Assembly: GCF_000284315.1 (NCBI RefSeq)
Contig: NC_017094.1
Coordinates: 1,395,486 to 1,459,485 of the forward strand
From: Leptospirillum ferrooxidans C2-3
Lineage (GTDB): Bacteria > Nitrospirota > Leptospirillia > Leptospirillales > Leptospirillaceae
DNA length: 64,000 nucleotides
Reading direction: 5' to 3'
Position 1 is the first letter of the stretch, and each line of letters begins with the position of its first letter. The position numbers and the translations under genes were made by a program. Below the pieces are notes generated by a model. It saw only the letters and a program-made list of their open reading frames with translations. It had not been told where the DNA came from and made no database searches. Shown here piece after piece: positions 61,948 to 64,000 of the stretch.

Positions 61948-62922
61948 TCAGGAGAGTTTCAGCTCATCTTGCGCATGAAACCTGGCAAGGCTTTCATTGG
62001 CAAGTCTTGTCACCTGAAGAGCGACCTTCAGTGCCAAAAGGGCCTCCGCTCCCGTGACCTTCACCGGAAGATCGTCCCTGATGGCAGAGACAAAGCTTGA
62101 GAGTTCCTTTTTCAGAGGTTCCACCTGCTCAAAGGTTTTCTTGTCCCTGTTGATCTTCGGAAGACTTCCGGGTTCGAGTTCGACCTTTGCGGTTTTGAGT
62201 TCCCTTGTCTCATAGTTCAGGGAAAAATAACGTCCTCCACGATCAAAGATCCGGAACTTCCGAAGTCGGTCGAGAGAGACCCGGCTTCCCAGAACCTGGG
62301 CGAGACATCCGTTTTCAAACTCGATCCAGGCATTGGCGATATCCACATGGCCGGTAATCACCGGTGTTCCCACCACCCGGATATCGGCGATAGGCGATCT
62401 CACTAGAGACAGGATAATATCGATATCATGGATCATCAGGTCGACGACCACAGGCACATCCGTCCCCCGGATTCCAAACGGGGATAGTCTTTGCGCCTCA
62501 ATATAGGCCGGTCGGGGATTCGCTTCAAAGATCGCTTCTATCCCCGGATTGAACCGTTCGATATGGCCGACCTGAAGCTTGACCCCGTGAAGCTCCGTCA
62601 GATCCAGAATTTTCTGGGCGTTTTCCAGAGTGTCGGCGATGGGTTTTTCCAGAAAAATATGCGGTTTTCCTCCGGAGAAAACTTCCTTGACAATCTCAAA
62701 ATGGGTCGTGGTCGGAGTCACGATGGAAACAGCGTCAACCGATGCGGCCATGGCGGCAATACTGTCGAAAACAGGCACCATGAGCCGGCCGGCAATTTCC
62801 CGGGCGCGCCCGGGATCGGAATCGATGATCCCCGAAAGGGTCACCCCCGGAATTTCCGTCAGAACCCGGGCATGATGCTGGCCAAGATAACCCACCCCGA
62901 TCACACCGAATCTCAATCCCAT
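61948..62922 (-). CDS. Gfo/Idh/MocA oxidoreductase, GnnA-like
   Basis: A 324-aa NAD-dependent oxidoreductase. The N-terminal Rossmann fold has FGVIGVGYLGQHHARVLTEI, and the catalytic region has the EKP motif FLEKPIADTLENAQKILDL and the His motif DLMIHDIDIILSLV. In Acidithiobacillus the GnnA protein of this family oxidises UDP-GlcNAc at C3, and GnnB transaminates the product to UDP-GlcNAc3N for lipid A. Placement between lpxI and lpxB, with lpxA just upstream, supports that role here. No GnnB is in the window, so it would have to lie beyond the right edge. The stop region overlaps no gene; the start overlaps lpxI by 10 bp. Confidence 0.82.
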   Translation of the reverse strand: MGLRFGVIGVGYLGQHHARVLTEIPGVTLSGIIDSDPGRAREIAGRLMVPVFDSIAAMAASVDAVSIVTPTTTHFEIVKEVFSGGKPHIFLEKPIADTLENAQKILDLTELHGVKLQVGHIERFNPGIEAIFEANPRPAYIEAQRLSPFGIRGTDVPVVVDLMIHDIDIILSLVRSPIADIRVVGTPVITGHVDIANAWIEFENGCLAQVLGSRVSLDRLRKFRIFDRGGRYFSLNYETRELKTAKVELEPGSLPKINRDKKTFEQVEPLKKELSSFVSAIRDDLPVKVTGAEALLALKVALQVTRLANESLARFHAQDELKLS

Positions 62923-63770
62923 TTCACCCCCACAACCGAAATTCCCGCCTGATTGGCCTTCAAGATGAAAACATGGCCGTCCAGAATGATGGTTTTACCC
63001 GCCTCAATCGCAAGGGTTGAGGCTCCGACCTCTTCCATCACGGCAAGGGTTCCCATACCCACAGCGGGAAGATCGAAGCGGAGATCCTGGCCGGGCTTCA
63101 CCATCTTTGCGACAACCACACCCTTCGGACCGTAAAGCGCTCCCCGGCGGATCGTTTCATCGGTTCCCTCGATCGCCTCCACGGCCAAAACGACTTTTTC
63201 CCGGACAACGACACACTGGCCGACATCATGCTCCCCCAGAGCCTTTCCGACGGTAAAGGCAAGTCGAATGTCCACCATGTCTTCATCTGTCGGCTGGCAA
63301 GCACCAAGGACACCTTCGCCTGCGGCAATCTCGGGAAGGAGAATCGTCGAGGGAACAATAGTGATTCCTTCTTTCAAAAAAGCATCCGCCAAAGCCCGAA
63401 GGACCTGGTCATCGTGATGGATGGCGACTTTTGCCAGGATGGAAAGACCTTTCAGGTCCGGGCGAAATTCAAAGAGGCTGGGTTTTTTGATACCACCGAC
63501 AAAAGCGGCATGAACAACCGACTCCTTATGAAAAAGATCAAAGATCGGAGACACCTGTCCGACCCTTACCCATGTCACCGGGTAACCGAATGTTTCAATC
63601 TCGGGATCCGTTTCACCCTTGTGGGCCAGAACAACCACCGGAATCTTTTTTTTTCTTGCTGATTCCAGAAAAAGAAGTGGAAAGGTTCCGTTTCCGGCAA
63701 TCATTCCGATTTTTTCAGGGAGAGTGGTTGCCGGGGAAACAGAACCAGAAACACGATCGTTGGATGTCAT
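62913..63770 (-). CDS. lpxI: UDP-2,3-diacylglucosamine pyrophosphatase, LpxI type
   Basis: A 285-aa enzyme of the LpxI family (DUF1009), which hydrolyses UDP-2,3-diacylglucosamine to lipid X with a chemistry different from LpxH. KIGMIAGNGTFPLLFLESAR, VVVLAHKGETDPEIETFGYP, AFVGGIKKPSLFEFRPDLKG and the DMVDIRLAFTVGKALGEHDV block are typical. The C-terminal catalytic part has MVKPGQDLRFDLPAVGMGTL. ATG 63770 follows GAGGGAGAG. It sits between lpxA and the GnnA-like gene. Confidence 0.95.
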   Translation of the reverse strand: MTSNDRVSGSVSPATTLPEKIGMIAGNGTFPLLFLESARKKKIPVVVLAHKGETDPEIETFGYPVTWVRVGQVSPIFDLFHKESVVHAAFVGGIKKPSLFEFRPDLKGLSILAKVAIHHDDQVLRALADAFLKEGITIVPSTILLPEIAAGEGVLGACQPTDEDMVDIRLAFTVGKALGEHDVGQCVVVREKVVLAVEAIEGTDETIRRGALYGPKGVVVAKMVKPGQDLRFDLPAVGMGTLAVMEEVGASTLAIEAGKTIILDGHVFILKANQAGISVVGVKWD

Positions 63771-63809
63771 CCGATTGTCTCTCCCTCATCTGAAGACAGG
63801 AGCCTTCCG

Positions 63810-64000
63810 CTATTCCTGAGCAGTTTGGTCACCTGATGCGGATTTTTCATCGGAGCGTCTTGCCGTCAGGACACCTCTGCCGGACTGTTCGATAAAATTC
63901 AGTAAATGAGAAACCTCATGAGTCAAAGACACAGTGTCCCTGACTTCGCCAATGGCACTCTTCTGGTTTTTGCCACCCCGGAACAGGATCCCATAGGCCT
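63810..64000 (-). CDS. lpxA: UDP-N-acetylglucosamine acyltransferase, C-terminal part
   Basis: A partial gene running off the right edge; only the last 63 codons are in the window. The translation begins AYGILFRGGKNQKSAIGEV, and then HEVSHLLNFIEQSGRGV, which matches the C-terminal helical domain of LpxA (AYRLLFRSGL...V..LIxFIxxSxRGI). The tail of 15 residues (ARRSDEKSASGDQTAQE) is longer than usual. The lpxA-lpxI-gnnA-lpxB order is seen in other bacteria. Substrate choice (GlcNAc or GlcNAc3N) depends on residues outside the window. Confidence 0.78.
   Translation of the reverse strand, partial: AYGILFRGGKNQKSAIGEVRDTVSLTHEVSHLLNFIEQSGRGVLTARRSDEKSASGDQTAQE

Noticed and set aside
1-64000. CRISPR arrays, tRNA and rRNA genes
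   Set aside because: No regularly spaced direct repeats, cloverleaf sequence or rRNA-like stretch was seen by eye on either strand; a dedicated scan could not be run.

Overview
The window reads as a chromosome segment of a Gram-negative (diderm) bacterium. It carries much of a lipid A/LPS pathway, a Lol lipoprotein-release system, several heptosyltransferase-like genes and ordinary housekeeping genes. Base composition looks near 50% G+C, TTG and GTG starts are common, and many genes overlap by 4 bp. From general familiarity with such gene sets I would guess a Leptospirillum-type acidophile (Nitrospirota). That is an inference, because no rRNA or other diagnostic marker is present.

Region 1 (1-9.7 kb) is accessory. 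It holds a probable cobalamin riboswitch on the minus strand reading off the left edge, a 2Fe-2S ferredoxin, a decayed transposase remnant, an XRE-ImmA/PIN two-gene module facing a small membrane protein, a B12-binding radical SAM enzyme, a cation diffusion facilitator, a Phd-like antitoxin followed by a dead VapC-like toxin, and an exopolysaccharide initiating sugar transferase coupled to a probable outer-membrane protein.

Region 2 (10.4-23.3 kb) is housekeeping: mtnA; lysS-lolC/E-lolD; an FmdB zinc ribbon; two small unknown proteins; an aminotransferase-coaD-rsmD operon; a secreted peptidoglycan-binding protein; and purH-purD-Sua5-like.

Region 3 (23.4-43.7 kb) is mostly envelope genes on the minus strand. 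One run holds an O-antigen-ligase-like gene, a YacL-like PIN-TRAM protein, ispD, ispF, cysE, a PAP2 phosphatase, two GT39-type transferases, a GT9 and a GT2. A plus-strand trio follows (bioA, a periplasmic protein, a lipid kinase), then an orphan DUF433 gene. The next minus-strand operon is waaF-like, gmhB, Trm112-like, two GT9 genes, a polysaccharide deacetylase and a GT4.

Region 4 (43.8-52.8 kb) is a variable LPS/glycan block of GT2 genes and one unusual 576-aa GT9-like hybrid. Its right end is decaying: an IS256-family element with a clean 8-bp target duplication interrupts an ORF, next to a GT2 pseudogene and a second gene remnant.

Region 5 (52.9-64 kb) is a tightly coupled minus-strand lipid A/core operon: lpxA (partial), lpxI, a GnnA-like oxidoreductase, lpxB, msbA, waaA, lpxK, an LpxL-type acyltransferase and two GT9 genes. 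LpxA next to a GnnA-like gene suggests that the lipid A may carry the 3-amino sugar GlcN3N. No tRNA, rRNA or CRISPR array was seen.
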